A stretch of DNA of 16,592 nucleotides, from contig CAZWUL010000024.1 of the NCBI GenBank assembly GCA_964636625.1, forward strand, positions 1 to 16,592, read 5' to 3'. This DNA comes from CAZWUL01 sp964636625 (GTDB lineage: Bacteria; Atribacterota; Phoenicimicrobiia; Phoenicimicrobiales; Stramentimicrobiaceae). Positions 1 through 7,753 of the stretch are shown here, piece after piece. The notes under the pieces are model-generated. The model was not told the origin of the DNA. It saw only the letters and a program-made list of their open reading frames with translations, and made no database searches. The position numbers were made by a program, and so were the translations under genes. Position 1 is the stretch's first letter. Every line of letters starts with the position of its first letter.

Positions 1-855
1 AACCGGGAAATAAGCATAATTTTGCTTGATTCCTGTCTGTGCTTTAAGCAATTTAACCCCCTTTATATCTGACAAATTTTTAAAATATCTATCAACTATT
101 TTTTTTCTTTTTTCAATTTCTTCATCAATATGCCGTAAGTTGCATATTCCCATAGCTGCTTGAAACTCATTCATTTTAGCGTTCCCGCCAACACTTTTGA
201 TTGATTCTGGGCCTGTAATGCCAAAATTTTTTAGATTATCTAGTTTCTTTTTTAACCTTTTATCTTTAAATGTAAGAGCTCCGCCTTCTATAGTATTAAA
301 AACCTTTGTAGCATGAAAGCTGAACATAGATATGTTACCAAAATTACCAATCCCTATCCCATTTACTTTTACTCCAAAAGTATGAGCTGCATCATAGATA
401 ACCTTTAAATTATATTTTTTAGCTATCTTATCAATTTTATCTACATCACATATATTACCATATACATGAACTGGAACTATGGCACTTGTTCTCTCAGTAA
501 TAAGATTTTCGATTTTATTTACGTTAATCGTATAGTCTTCCGTATTTATGTCACAAAATACAGGTTCCACTCCATTTCTTACAATAGCATGAGTTGTTGA
601 TGCAAAGGTAAAAGGAGTTGTAATGACTTCACCGGTAAGATTAAAAGCTGCAATAGCTGATTCAAGGGCAAGGTGGCCATTGGTAAAAAGAACTATATTC
701 GAAACATCTAAATATTTAGTTAAACTGGTTTCTATTTTTTTATGCTTTTCACCCATATTTGTTAGCCAATGGGAATCCCACAAATCTTTTATTTCCTCTA
801 TATATTCTTCAAAATCGGGCATTGAAGATTTGGTTACCTGAATTGTACTTTTCAA
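1..855 (-). CDS. DegT/DnrJ/EryC1/StrS sugar aminotransferase, VioA-like (3' end off window)
   Basis: PLP-dependent transaminase that probably places an amino group on a nucleotide-activated 4-keto-6-deoxy sugar in the cytoplasm. I read 285 codons without a stop before the window edge; the family is about 370-390 residues, so roughly the last quarter is missing. Visible motifs: substrate/PLP loop TNGHLALESA (58-67), TPFTFAST (80-87), the PLP-ring aspartate in DAAHTFG (155-161), and the Schiff-base lysine K184 in SFHATKVFNTIEGG (179-192). The HATKxFNTxEGG form is typical of the VioA/dTDP-4-amino-4,6-dideoxyglucose transaminase branch. The start is TTG at 855-853, chosen because AAAGGTGG (873-866) lies 10 nt upstream and the family N-terminus aligns there. 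It is the most distal gene visible in the operon, 68 bp after the FkbM gene. No dTDP-sugar genes (rmlA/rmlB) are in view, so the exact substrate is unknown. Family confidence is high; the VioA assignment is inference. Confidence 0.9.
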   Translation of the reverse strand, partial: MKSTIQVTKSSMPDFEEYIEEIKDLWDSHWLTNMGEKHKKIETSLTKYLDVSNIVLFTNGHLALESAIAAFNLTGEVITTPFTFASTTHAIVRNGVEPVFCDINTEDYTINVNKIENLITERTSAIVPVHVYGNICDVDKIDKIAKKYNLKVIYDAAHTFGVKVNGIGIGNFGNISMFSFHATKVFNTIEGGALTFKDKRLKKKLDNLKNFGITGPESIKSVGGNAKMNEFQAAMGICNLRHIDEEIEKRKKIVDRYFKNLSDIKGVKLLKAQTGIKQNYAYFPV

Positions 856-880
856 TATATAAGCACCACCTTTCCCCTTC

Positions 881-897
881 TATAATTTTCAATTATA
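881..897. repeat. AT-only inverted repeat in the 68-bp gap before the DegT gene
   Basis: TATAATT, 3-nt spacer TTC, then AATTATA: a perfect 7-bp inverted repeat just upstream of the ribosome-binding site of the aminotransferase. It contains no G-C pair and lacks a following T-run, so it is not a convincing terminator. It could be a weak operator or part of an internal promoter, or chance in AT-rich DNA. Confidence 0.3.
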
Positions 898-923
898 CAA
901 ATAAATAATAACGACATCTGTTT

Positions 924-2012
924 CTACAAAAAATATATGACCGTTTCTAGTAATCCTTCTGTATAATGCCTCAAATATACTTTATAATTTTTATTATATT
1001 TTAAAACTAGTTCAGGTATCATCCAAAAATCCTCCTGATTATGATAAACGCAAATTGCTAACTTGGGCTTATATTGCCGAATTAATCTTTCAGCTCCAAT
1101 TAAACTTGCATATTCAGCTCCTTCTACATCCATTTTTATATAAGTCACTTGTTCATTTATAACATCATCAAGCCGAATCGTTTCTACGGTAACTTCACCA
1201 GCATTTGAAAATGAACTATCTGAACCACTAATTTTAAATTTTAGAATTGTATTCTTACTGTAGGTAGCTTTATTTATAAAAACTATATTATCAAAATCTT
1301 TAAGATTTTCTATTGATTCATGAAAATAATCGGAGGCTGGCTCAATATAGTATATTTTTTTATAATTAGGATTCTTAAGGATAAACATCTTAGTTGTGTT
1401 TCCGTTAAATCCACCACAGTCTACAAATACTTCGGATTCTTTAAAAGCTACAAAACTATCAAAATATTGTCTATCCGGATCAAATAAAATGTCTTTTAAG
1501 GCATCAATATTAAAATTATACCTAAAATCAGTGATATCTCGTAATGTTTTTTTTGATAAATCATCCTCTAGTAGATCAAATAGCCAATCATATTTATTTT
1601 TATTTTCTTTGATATCATTAATATTATTCTTACAAAAATGTATTTGATTAAGAGCTGGATCATTAAGACATAACTCCAAATAATTAACAATCATAACAAA
1701 ACCATTCGATTTTAAATTATTTAAAGCTGTTTGAATCCTACAATCAACAACGCATGAAACTATAATACTATTTTTGTTCATAATTTCTCTCATTTTAAAG
1801 ACCGGTATACTCTTATATACAGTAATGGCTGTATAGTCGTCAATTATTCCACTAAACTCTATTTGATTTTCTGAAAAGTAGAGCAAGAGTGTATCGCAAT
1901 ATGTATTTATACCTAAAATATATTTAGGACTAGAGTTCTTTTTATCAAATAACTTTTCTATAATTTCTTTCTTTGTTCTTAAGATACAAGCCCTTTTGTC
2001 AATAATATCCAA
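924..2012 (-). CDS. FkbM-family SAM-dependent methyltransferase with N-terminal Rossmann-like domain
   Basis: Predicted O-methyltransferase acting on a sugar or acyl group of the surface glycan. The C-terminal half (about 190-362) is FkbM: SAM motif I FVDCGGFNGNTT (196-207), acidic residue E224 after YYIEP, TIRLDD (279-283 region) and the family signature IKMDVEGAEYASL (292-304). The N-terminal part (about 28-110) has a YILGINTYCDTLL start, then GIIDDY and SIPVF, resembling the small nucleotide-binding fold seen at the N-terminus of PglD-like and other glycan enzymes; this domain call is tentative. The start is TTG at 2012-2010, because AGAGGAGAG (2029-2021) is 8 nt upstream and no ATG fits. 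It lies 32 bp after the ATP-grasp-HAD gene, in the same operon. Family certain; acceptor unknown. Confidence 0.88.
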   Translation of the reverse strand: MDIIDKRACILRTKKEIIEKLFDKKNSSPKYILGINTYCDTLLLYFSENQIEFSGIIDDYTAITVYKSIPVFKMREIMNKNSIIVSCVVDCRIQTALNNLKSNGFVMIVNYLELCLNDPALNQIHFCKNNINDIKENKNKYDWLFDLLEDDLSKKTLRDITDFRYNFNIDALKDILFDPDRQYFDSFVAFKESEVFVDCGGFNGNTTKMFILKNPNYKKIYYIEPASDYFHESIENLKDFDNIVFINKATYSKNTILKFKISGSDSSFSNAGEVTVETIRLDDVINEQVTYIKMDVEGAEYASLIGAERLIRQYKPKLAICVYHNQEDFWMIPELVLKYNKNYKVYLRHYTEGLLETVIYFL

Positions 2013-2044
2013 AAATTACGCTCTCCTCTAAGCGTCATTCACCT

Positions 2045-3331
2045 CTATTTTATGAGACACTCAATGGCATCAACATCAAAGACTGGAATTCCTGTCCTTT
2101 CTCTTACATCTTCCCTATCAAAAAAGTAATTATCAATAAAAATAGCCCCTACAGGATTAATATAAGTTGCTTTATTCTCCCCAGTAGGAATATGAATAAT
2201 TTCATCAAAAATATTAGCTGAAATGCAATACTTATCTAAACTCTTTTTTAAATCAAAGGAATGTTTGCTAAGCAAGTAAACTTTTATCCCTTCATTCTTA
2301 CATTGGTAAAGAAAAGTAATCATATCTAAATTAACTTTGTGGTTGATGATAATAGTATCATCGAAATCGACATATACTTTGTTAAATGAATATTTAATAC
2401 GGTAACGGTTTTGCAAACATCTATCTAATTCTATTTGTAAGTTATTATATAATATACTAAGTGTATATCCAAAATGATCATAAATGCTTAGTAACGCAAA
2501 GTTAATCCCAAGCTGACGATATACAGCCATAGTGCCTGCTTGCCGCACTGATATTTCCATTAGTTTATACATTCCAGTCTTATCGCGTTTTAGTTGAAAA
2601 AACCAGGCTCCTCTGAGTTCTAATTCGTTATTAATTTGCTTTCCAATTTCTAATATTTCTGATGTTAGCTCTATAGCTTTAGAACGAAAGGATATTCCCA
2701 TCTGAACTCGTTCTCTTGTACGTGGCCCGACAAACATTAACTCACGATTCTTATTTGTAAAGCAATCTACAGTTATTTCATCACCAGATAAATACTCGCA
2801 TATTAAGATATCGGGATTTAATATCTTTGCTCTTTTAATATCCGCTTGGTTGTAAACTACTATTGTTCCCTTCCCCCCTGCTCCCGTATTGGGTTTAATA
2901 AAAACAGGAAACTCTTTTATTTTATCTTGAGTATTATAAATAATTGGACAAAAAGAAAAATCCTTAAATTTATCATATGTCAATTTTTTTTCATGAGCAA
3001 TTAGGGCAGATTTATAAGGGGAACAAATTATTTTAGTTTTAATCCTATCAATATTTTTTGTAAGAAATAGCGCAACTGTATCGTGGGTTGGAATAACTGC
3101 ATCTATCTTCCATTTAGACAATAATCCATTAAATGAATCTAAAAAATCGCTTTGATTTACATTATAATTACCCTGACAATAATGCGTCTTGGGATAGATA
3201 AATTCTGCATGATCTGACTTACTAGATGCTCCAAACACTTCTAGATGAACATTGTTCTTTAATGATCGATAAATATCTAAAGCACTTTCAGAACCAGCAG
3301 GGAAAATTAATATATTTATTTTATTATCCAA
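2045..3331 (-). CDS. ATP-grasp ligase fused to a C-terminal HAD-like domain
   Basis: A 428-residue two-domain protein. Residues 1-300 form an ATP-grasp unit: FPAGSESALDIYR N-terminal fold, ATP-binding lysine K146 in FPVFIKP, glycine-rich loop GAGGKGT (150-156), ICEYLSGDE (177-185), and the late metal-binding segment KLMEISVRQAG (256-266). ATP-grasp enzymes join a carboxylate (through an acyl phosphate) to an amine or thiol. Residues about 317-428 look like a HAD phosphatase: motif I DFDDT (322-326), motif II S355 in YLLSKHS, motif III K387, and motif IV near D400/D405. Two departures from canonical residues: the ExN metal pair reads E259-I-S261, and motif IV reads DN rather than DD. Start is TTG at 3331-3329 with AGAGGTGA (3345-3338) 6 nt upstream. 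It overlaps the preceding gene by 8 bp, suggesting translational coupling. Substrate unknown; I infer a glycan-modifying ligase. Confidence 0.85.
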   Translation of the reverse strand: MDNKINILIFPAGSESALDIYRSLKNNVHLEVFGASSKSDHAEFIYPKTHYCQGNYNVNQSDFLDSFNGLLSKWKIDAVIPTHDTVALFLTKNIDRIKTKIICSPYKSALIAHEKKLTYDKFKDFSFCPIIYNTQDKIKEFPVFIKPNTGAGGKGTIVVYNQADIKRAKILNPDILICEYLSGDEITVDCFTNKNRELMFVGPRTRERVQMGISFRSKAIELTSEILEIGKQINNELELRGAWFFQLKRDKTGMYKLMEISVRQAGTMAVYRQLGINFALLSIYDHFGYTLSILYNNLQIELDRCLQNRYRIKYSFNKVYVDFDDTIIINHKVNLDMITFLYQCKNEGIKVYLLSKHSFDLKKSLDKYCISANIFDEIIHIPTGENKATYINPVGAIFIDNYFFDREDVRERTGIPVFDVDAIECLIK

Positions 3332-4274
3332 CTGCTATCACCTCTGCTATCATATATTTGATATCTTTTAGTGAATACCTCTGGTCACATGGTAAAGGCA
3401 AAATATTTGAAGCATAATCATATTCAATACTGTCCTTTGGACAATATTCCAACACATTTGGCCAGAGTATGGGAATATATATTTTTTGGTCTACCAATTT
3501 TTTTCTGATTGTAATTCCGTTTTCCATATAAAAAGGATAAGCAAAAGGAGCATTAGGCACTATTAATTTTAATTTATTTTTATTTTTTAATTTTTCATGT
3601 AAATAAATAAAGTTATCATTTCTTAATTTAATTACTTCTTCATAATTAATTGCCCCAAGTATGTTATGAGTTAACTTGGACATATATTTTAATTCTTCAG
3701 TTTTAAGTGAAAAATCATTTTTTTTAAAATCAGTATAATAATCAGAAGCAATTCCCTCAAAACGGCCTAAAATGTGTTTCATTCTATCTTTTGAAATATC
3801 AATATCTAAATCTTCGTCTATTGTTATGTCTGTTGAAATATATGCACCGTCCGGTACTCCAAAAAACTTTCTACAAGAATATATTGTATCAATTTCTTTT
3901 ATCGGTCTTTGAAAAAAAGCCTGGGTGTTATCCACTATTATATTTTTATATTTATTTTTAAGAGATATAATCTTTTCATCTGTTAATTGGCCATAATAAT
4001 TTACAATAAACAAGTATTCATCCTCTCTTAATTTTTTGTTAAAGATTGGATAAAAATCATAATCAATTGAATAATACACATATTTTATTTTGCTTTTTTC
4101 TAATATATTACTTATTGAATCACATAAGAAATAAGGAATATAAAGTTTTTCTATATTTTTTGCCTTCAATAAATATAATAATGCATTTCTTCCGGTATTT
4201 AGTGCAATTAAATCTTTATAGTATTCATTACTAATTAGATTTTCTAAACCGAAATATCCACCAATTTCTTTCAT
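3324..4274 (-). CDS. compact DegT/DnrJ-like PLP-dependent aminotransferase homologue
   Basis: 316 residues, shorter than the roughly 370 usual for DegT sugar aminotransferases. The PLP fold is visible: phosphate-binding loop ALNTGRNALLYLL (24-36), PLP-ring aspartate D115 in IIVDNTQAFF (112-121), and candidate Schiff-base lysine K136 in YSCRKFFGVPDGAYI (132-146). The lysine loop differs from the SFHxTKxxxxGEGG form of classical sugar aminotransferases, so this is a divergent branch. The start ATG (4274-4272) is 8 bp after the stop of the ATP-grasp gene; the TAGGT in the gap is a weak ribosome-binding site. Its stop overlaps the TTG of the ATP-grasp-HAD gene. Being sandwiched between two ATP-grasp genes suggests it makes the amine that one of them acylates. 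Family call good; activity inferred. Confidence 0.8.
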   Translation of the reverse strand: MKEIGGYFGLENLISNEYYKDLIALNTGRNALLYLLKAKNIEKLYIPYFLCDSISNILEKSKIKYVYYSIDYDFYPIFNKKLREDEYLFIVNYYGQLTDEKIISLKNKYKNIIVDNTQAFFQRPIKEIDTIYSCRKFFGVPDGAYISTDITIDEDLDIDISKDRMKHILGRFEGIASDYYTDFKKNDFSLKTEELKYMSKLTHNILGAINYEEVIKLRNDNFIYLHEKLKNKNKLKLIVPNAPFAYPFYMENGITIRKKLVDQKIYIPILWPNVLEYCPKDSIEYDYASNILPLPCDQRYSLKDIKYMIAEVIAVG

Positions 4275-4282
4275 ATTTGTAC

Positions 4283-5497
4283 CTACTCAACAATAACTTC
4301 GATCCATTTTTCTGAATTGTCCATCATTTCCAGCATTTTTTCCATTGATTCGAATTTCATAATAAGTATCCCTAGGTTAGCATTAGAACCAAGAAAGAGT
4401 GGAACATAATCTCCTATTTTATAATTTAGATATTTTTCTATTATGTAATTCTTTTCAACCTCTTCATCAATTTTTATTTCTTTTAAGGTTCCAGCTTGCT
4501 GACTGTGAATTGCATAATAACTCCAGCACCCCTTTGGTTCAACCATATGTAGGCTGTCACAATTTTCTCCTATTGCTGCTTTTAATGTATAATCAATCAT
4601 ATCGATTCCTGTAGCGTATTTAATAACTTGTGGAATATAATTTCCTCCATTTCTTGGTCCAATCTCCATTAAAAAAACATCATTATTGTTGTTAATCCTT
4701 ATATCAAAATTATAGGCGCCTGTTCCCAACGAAAGCAAGTGAAATAATCTTTGAATTTCTGAATGAATTTTATTATGAATATTTTTAGGCATACAATATG
4801 GGAAACTAGCAGAAATAGGAACAAATGGATTAATCCCACTGGAATTAAAATGGTCATTTCCAAAACACCTGAATACCAAATTTCCATCTATAGAAAAACC
4901 ATCACCAGCTACCTGATATCCTTTCATTTGTACATATTCTTCTATAATTATTTTTTTTATTCTTGAGTATTTTAATGCCTTTTCTAATTTTGTTTTTAAG
5001 TAATCATAGTTATAATTATCATCCTTCCGAATAATACTAATGCCTTTGCTACCAGAAGAATCAACTGGTTTAACAAGGACTGGCAATTTATATTTTAGTA
5101 ATTCCTCAATTGCATTATCTGTTGAGGTATAATAACCATAATTTGGTACATTAAACCCATATTTTTTTTGTAATTCCCGAAACTTGCTTTTATTTGTTAA
5201 AATGCAGACTGACTTATACGGATTTCCTGGTAAACCCATTTTTTCAGCAACATATGCTGCTGTTGGTGCTGCTGGATCTGATGCATAAGCCACAATACCA
5301 TCAATTTTTTCTTTTTTAGCTACTTTTAGGATAGATTTTTTATCTGTTGTGCTAATACAATAAAATTTATCTACATAATGTTGCCCGGGATTATCAGGCA
5401 AATAGTCACACAATATAGTATAATAACCCTTCTTTTTTGCATATTCTATTGCAGGAATCTGTTGATATGACCCACCAAGTAAAAGTATTTTTTTCAA
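4283..5497 (-). CDS. ATP-grasp carboxylate-amine ligase (carbamoyl-phosphate-synthase-like fold)
   Basis: 404 residues with the full three-part ATP-grasp layout. N-terminal nucleotide fold ILLLGGSYQQIPAIEYAKKKG (4-24 region) with DPAAPTAAYVAEKMGLPGN (74-92), ATP lysine K143 in LPVLVKP, flexible loop DSSGSKGIS (146-154), IIIEEYV (183-189), and the catalytic/metal segment YNFDIRI (262-268) with FLMEIGPRNGGN (275-286). The G280 between E278 and R282 replaces the usual Asn, as I recall for this glycan-locus subgroup. Such enzymes activate a carboxylate with ATP and transfer it to an amino group; the acceptor here may be the amino sugar made by the neighbouring PLP enzymes (inference). Start is TTG at 5497-5495 with AGAGAGGT (5510-5503) 5 nt upstream. 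It sits 14 bp after the sugar-transfer ATP-grasp gene and ends in TAG. Confidence 0.88.
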   Translation of the reverse strand: MKKILLLGGSYQQIPAIEYAKKKGYYTILCDYLPDNPGQHYVDKFYCISTTDKKSILKVAKKEKIDGIVAYASDPAAPTAAYVAEKMGLPGNPYKSVCILTNKSKFRELQKKYGFNVPNYGYYTSTDNAIEELLKYKLPVLVKPVDSSGSKGISIIRKDDNYNYDYLKTKLEKALKYSRIKKIIIEEYVQMKGYQVAGDGFSIDGNLVFRCFGNDHFNSSGINPFVPISASFPYCMPKNIHNKIHSEIQRLFHLLSLGTGAYNFDIRINNNNDVFLMEIGPRNGGNYIPQVIKYATGIDMIDYTLKAAIGENCDSLHMVEPKGCWSYYAIHSQQAGTLKEIKIDEEVEKNYIIEKYLNYKIGDYVPLFLGSNANLGILIMKFESMEKMLEMMDNSEKWIEVIVE

Positions 5498-5511
5498 CCA
5501 ATACCTCTCTA

Positions 5512-6648
5512 TTAAAGCTTTTTTTCTAATCTTTTTATTATTCTATCAAAATTTTTCGGATTATTTTTAACTATATCACCAAAAAATGTTTTTAGCGTTT
5601 CATTTTCAAAATGAGGGTAAAAATAGGATGGGAAAAGCAATGCCGATAAAGAATTAATTTCAATTATCTTAAAGCCATCATCAGTTATAATTATGTCAAA
5701 ACCTAAATAACTTAATTGCGGAATATACTCAAAGATTTTTTTTAGTTGGCTTTTTATAAATGTCCAGTGAGGTAATGATATTTGTAAAGGTAACTTTGTA
5801 TCTGGATGAAAATCATAATATCTCAATTTGTTCCTGTCAATTCTATAAGCATCTGTTAACTGTCCTGATTTTATATTGACCTTTGCAAAAATTGCTCCCG
5901 CTGCTGCATGTTCATAAATACCACTTTCTTTTGTGCCAATTTTGATATGACTTTCTGTTATAAATATTTTGCTATTTTTCCCCTTGATCAATTGAATTCT
6001 TACAGCATTCGGAGTTGCATTATACAAATTTCTTATTATTTTATGAGAAAATATGTACTCTGTTACTATATAATCATTTAAACTGTTTAAATGATTCTGA
6101 AGCTGATATTTGCTGATTTTTTTCATATTTAAGTAATATTTACCGTTATGATGTGTTAATTTGTAAAAACCTTTTCCTCTAGAGCCAACAATAAGCTTTA
6201 AAGCAAGAGTCCCTTTTTCTTTTAATATTCTATATAATCCATCAAAATCTGAACTAATTTCTTTTGGGCAATCCATTAACTTAATTATTTTTCCATCTAC
6301 AATTTGAAAGTAATATGCCGGAAGGTACTTATCAAATTTCGACAGCAAATATTTTATAATTAATTTGTCATCAATCCACTTACTATATTTGCCATTAATT
6401 GGATGCAGTTTAAAATAATCAAAATCTGGAATGTATTTCAAATAATTTGTTTCATTTATTTCAAATACCTGTGCTCTGAAACCTAAAAACCCTCTCCTAT
6501 ATGCCCATATTTTTTTTGAAATTGAAATATTTGTGTTTAGGATATCATTTTTAATAGCATTAAACATTATTAAATGCGCCGAGTAACCTTTATACCCAAA
6601 CATATTTAGAAGTAGGTACAATATTTTTTTAATAATATTTATTATCAA
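5512..6648 (-). CDS. sugar-transfer-associated ATP-grasp protein
   Basis: 378 residues matching the ATP-grasp family found in exopolysaccharide loci (Pfam 'sugar-transfer associated ATP-grasp'). Seen: KLIVGSRGKGF (151-161; K151 and the glycine-rich loop), YIVTEYIFSH (193-202), NAVRIQLI (214-221), GIYEHAAAGAIFAKV (243-257), and the metal-binding YLGFDIIITDDGFKIIEINS (314-333), with canonical E330 and N332. The first 20 residues are hydrophobic and may associate with the membrane. It probably forms an amide or ester on the glycan or its lipid-linked precursor (inference). The start is uncertain: the longest frame uses TTG at 6648-6646 with no clear ribosome-binding site; an ATG at residue 16 (6603-6601) is the main alternative and also lacks one. 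A 95-bp gap separates it from the GT2 gene. Confidence 0.85.
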   Translation of the reverse strand: MIINIIKKILYLLLNMFGYKGYSAHLIMFNAIKNDILNTNISISKKIWAYRRGFLGFRAQVFEINETNYLKYIPDFDYFKLHPINGKYSKWIDDKLIIKYLLSKFDKYLPAYYFQIVDGKIIKLMDCPKEISSDFDGLYRILKEKGTLALKLIVGSRGKGFYKLTHHNGKYYLNMKKISKYQLQNHLNSLNDYIVTEYIFSHKIIRNLYNATPNAVRIQLIKGKNSKIFITESHIKIGTKESGIYEHAAAGAIFAKVNIKSGQLTDAYRIDRNKLRYYDFHPDTKLPLQISLPHWTFIKSQLKKIFEYIPQLSYLGFDIIITDDGFKIIEINSLSALLFPSYFYPHFENETLKTFFGDIVKNNPKNFDRIIKRLEKKL

Positions 6649-6699
6649 TATTTTAACCAGTAAAATTATTTTTTAGAGCTTTTTAAAATACACTTTTTT

Positions 6700-6713
6700 T
6701 GTTAATATTAACA
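6700..6713. repeat. 14-bp perfect palindrome TGTTAATATTAACA
   Basis: Lies in the 95-bp gap between the GT2 gene and the sugar-transfer ATP-grasp gene, 52 bp upstream of that gene's TTG. Perfect dyad with no spacer, resembling a dimeric regulator's operator. On the transcribed strand it is followed by A's, not T's, so it is not an intrinsic terminator. The gap is otherwise AT-rich with no gene. Chance occurrence is possible at this base composition. Confidence 0.35.
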
Positions 6714-6743
6714 CTTGCTGAAGTAACACATAAATTTTCAATT

Positions 6744-7703
6744 TCACTTTATAATAATTTTTTTTATTTTTCTTATACCTCGAGACATTAAATACTTAAA
6801 AATATCATCTTTTCTTTCATCACTAATTTTTAATATTTCTTTTACTACTTTTAAATTCTCTTTATTTGGGTGATAAATCATCTTTGCAATCGCATTTGTA
6901 ATTATTTTTATTTTTATTTCTTCATTATCTAGCTTAACATCAAATGCATTCATTGCAAATTTATTTAATTCTTTAATGGTATTATATTGGTGAAATATCA
7001 TATTTTTTCCATAATGCCTTGCCGCCCAACTATCTCCAAAAGTTACTATTTTTCTATGAACTGCCATAATATCAGCCATACAATAAACTTCACCCATTAA
7101 TGCAAGTATTAACGCATTTTTACGATCTCCGTTTGCTTTACATTTAATATATTTTTTAAAAACCCTCTCTGGCATATCCAACCAAATATTTCTATACATT
7201 TTTGAAGCTGTTTGGAATGGCATTTTTAATTTTTCAGCATCTTTTAAGGTATATACATGCTCATCAAATATTTTAAATTCATTAAAATTATCATCAATTA
7301 ATTCATTGTTCCCATCAATTACTTTCACATTGTGGGTTACTGCAATATATTCTGGATGATTCTCTAAAAATTCTACTTGTTTTTTTAATTTATAAGGGTC
7401 AGTCCAATAATCATCACCTTCACATGAAGCAATATACTTCCCCAAAGCTTTTTTATAAACAAAATTGGCTGCTGTTATTCCTTTAGAATATTGATTTTCT
7501 TTTTGGTAGATAGGCCTTATAATATCCGGGTATTTCTTCTCATAGTCTCTGATGATAGCAGCGGTACTATCAGTAGAAGCATCATCATGTATAATTATTT
7601 CAATCGGGAAATCTACCTTTTGCATTAAAAAGCCTTCAATGGCATCAGCTATATATTTTTCATGATTATATGTTGGACAAATAATAGATACTAATGGTTG
7701 CAT
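6744..7703 (-). CDS. glycosyltransferase family 2
   Basis: Cytoplasmic-side transferase that adds a sugar from a nucleotide donor to the growing glycan. With the ATG at 7703-7701 the protein has 319 residues and opens directly with the GT-A strand VSIICPTYNHEKYI (5-18). Nucleotide-binding DDAS (40-43) and the metal-binding EGDDYW (95-100) are intact, and DPYKLKKQVEFLENHPEY (102-119) is the usual following helix. A longer reading from TTG at 7748 adds 15 low-complexity residues without a ribosome-binding site; I reject it because the fold begins at the ATG, which has a weak AGAGT 7 nt upstream. The C-terminal third is Lys/Ile-rich and ends in IRKIKKIIIK, with no transmembrane segment. Sugar specificity cannot be read. 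It follows the GT39-type gene by 50 bp. Confidence 0.9.
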   Translation of the reverse strand: MQPLVSIICPTYNHEKYIADAIEGFLMQKVDFPIEIIIHDDASTDSTAAIIRDYEKKYPDIIRPIYQKENQYSKGITAANFVYKKALGKYIASCEGDDYWTDPYKLKKQVEFLENHPEYIAVTHNVKVIDGNNELIDDNFNEFKIFDEHVYTLKDAEKLKMPFQTASKMYRNIWLDMPERVFKKYIKCKANGDRKNALILALMGEVYCMADIMAVHRKIVTFGDSWAARHYGKNMIFHQYNTIKELNKFAMNAFDVKLDNEEIKIKIITNAIAKMIYHPNKENLKVVKEILKISDERKDDIFKYLMSRGIRKIKKIIIK

Positions 7704-7753
7704 ATATTTTACTCTATAAATAATATTTTTTTGTAGTAATAATAACAATAATG

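Noticed and set aside
623..841. Plus-strand small open frames over the glycan genes (also at 1396, 3226, 4046, 4399, 4763, 12895)
   Set aside because: Each lies antisense within a well-supported minus-strand gene and shows no protein family features.
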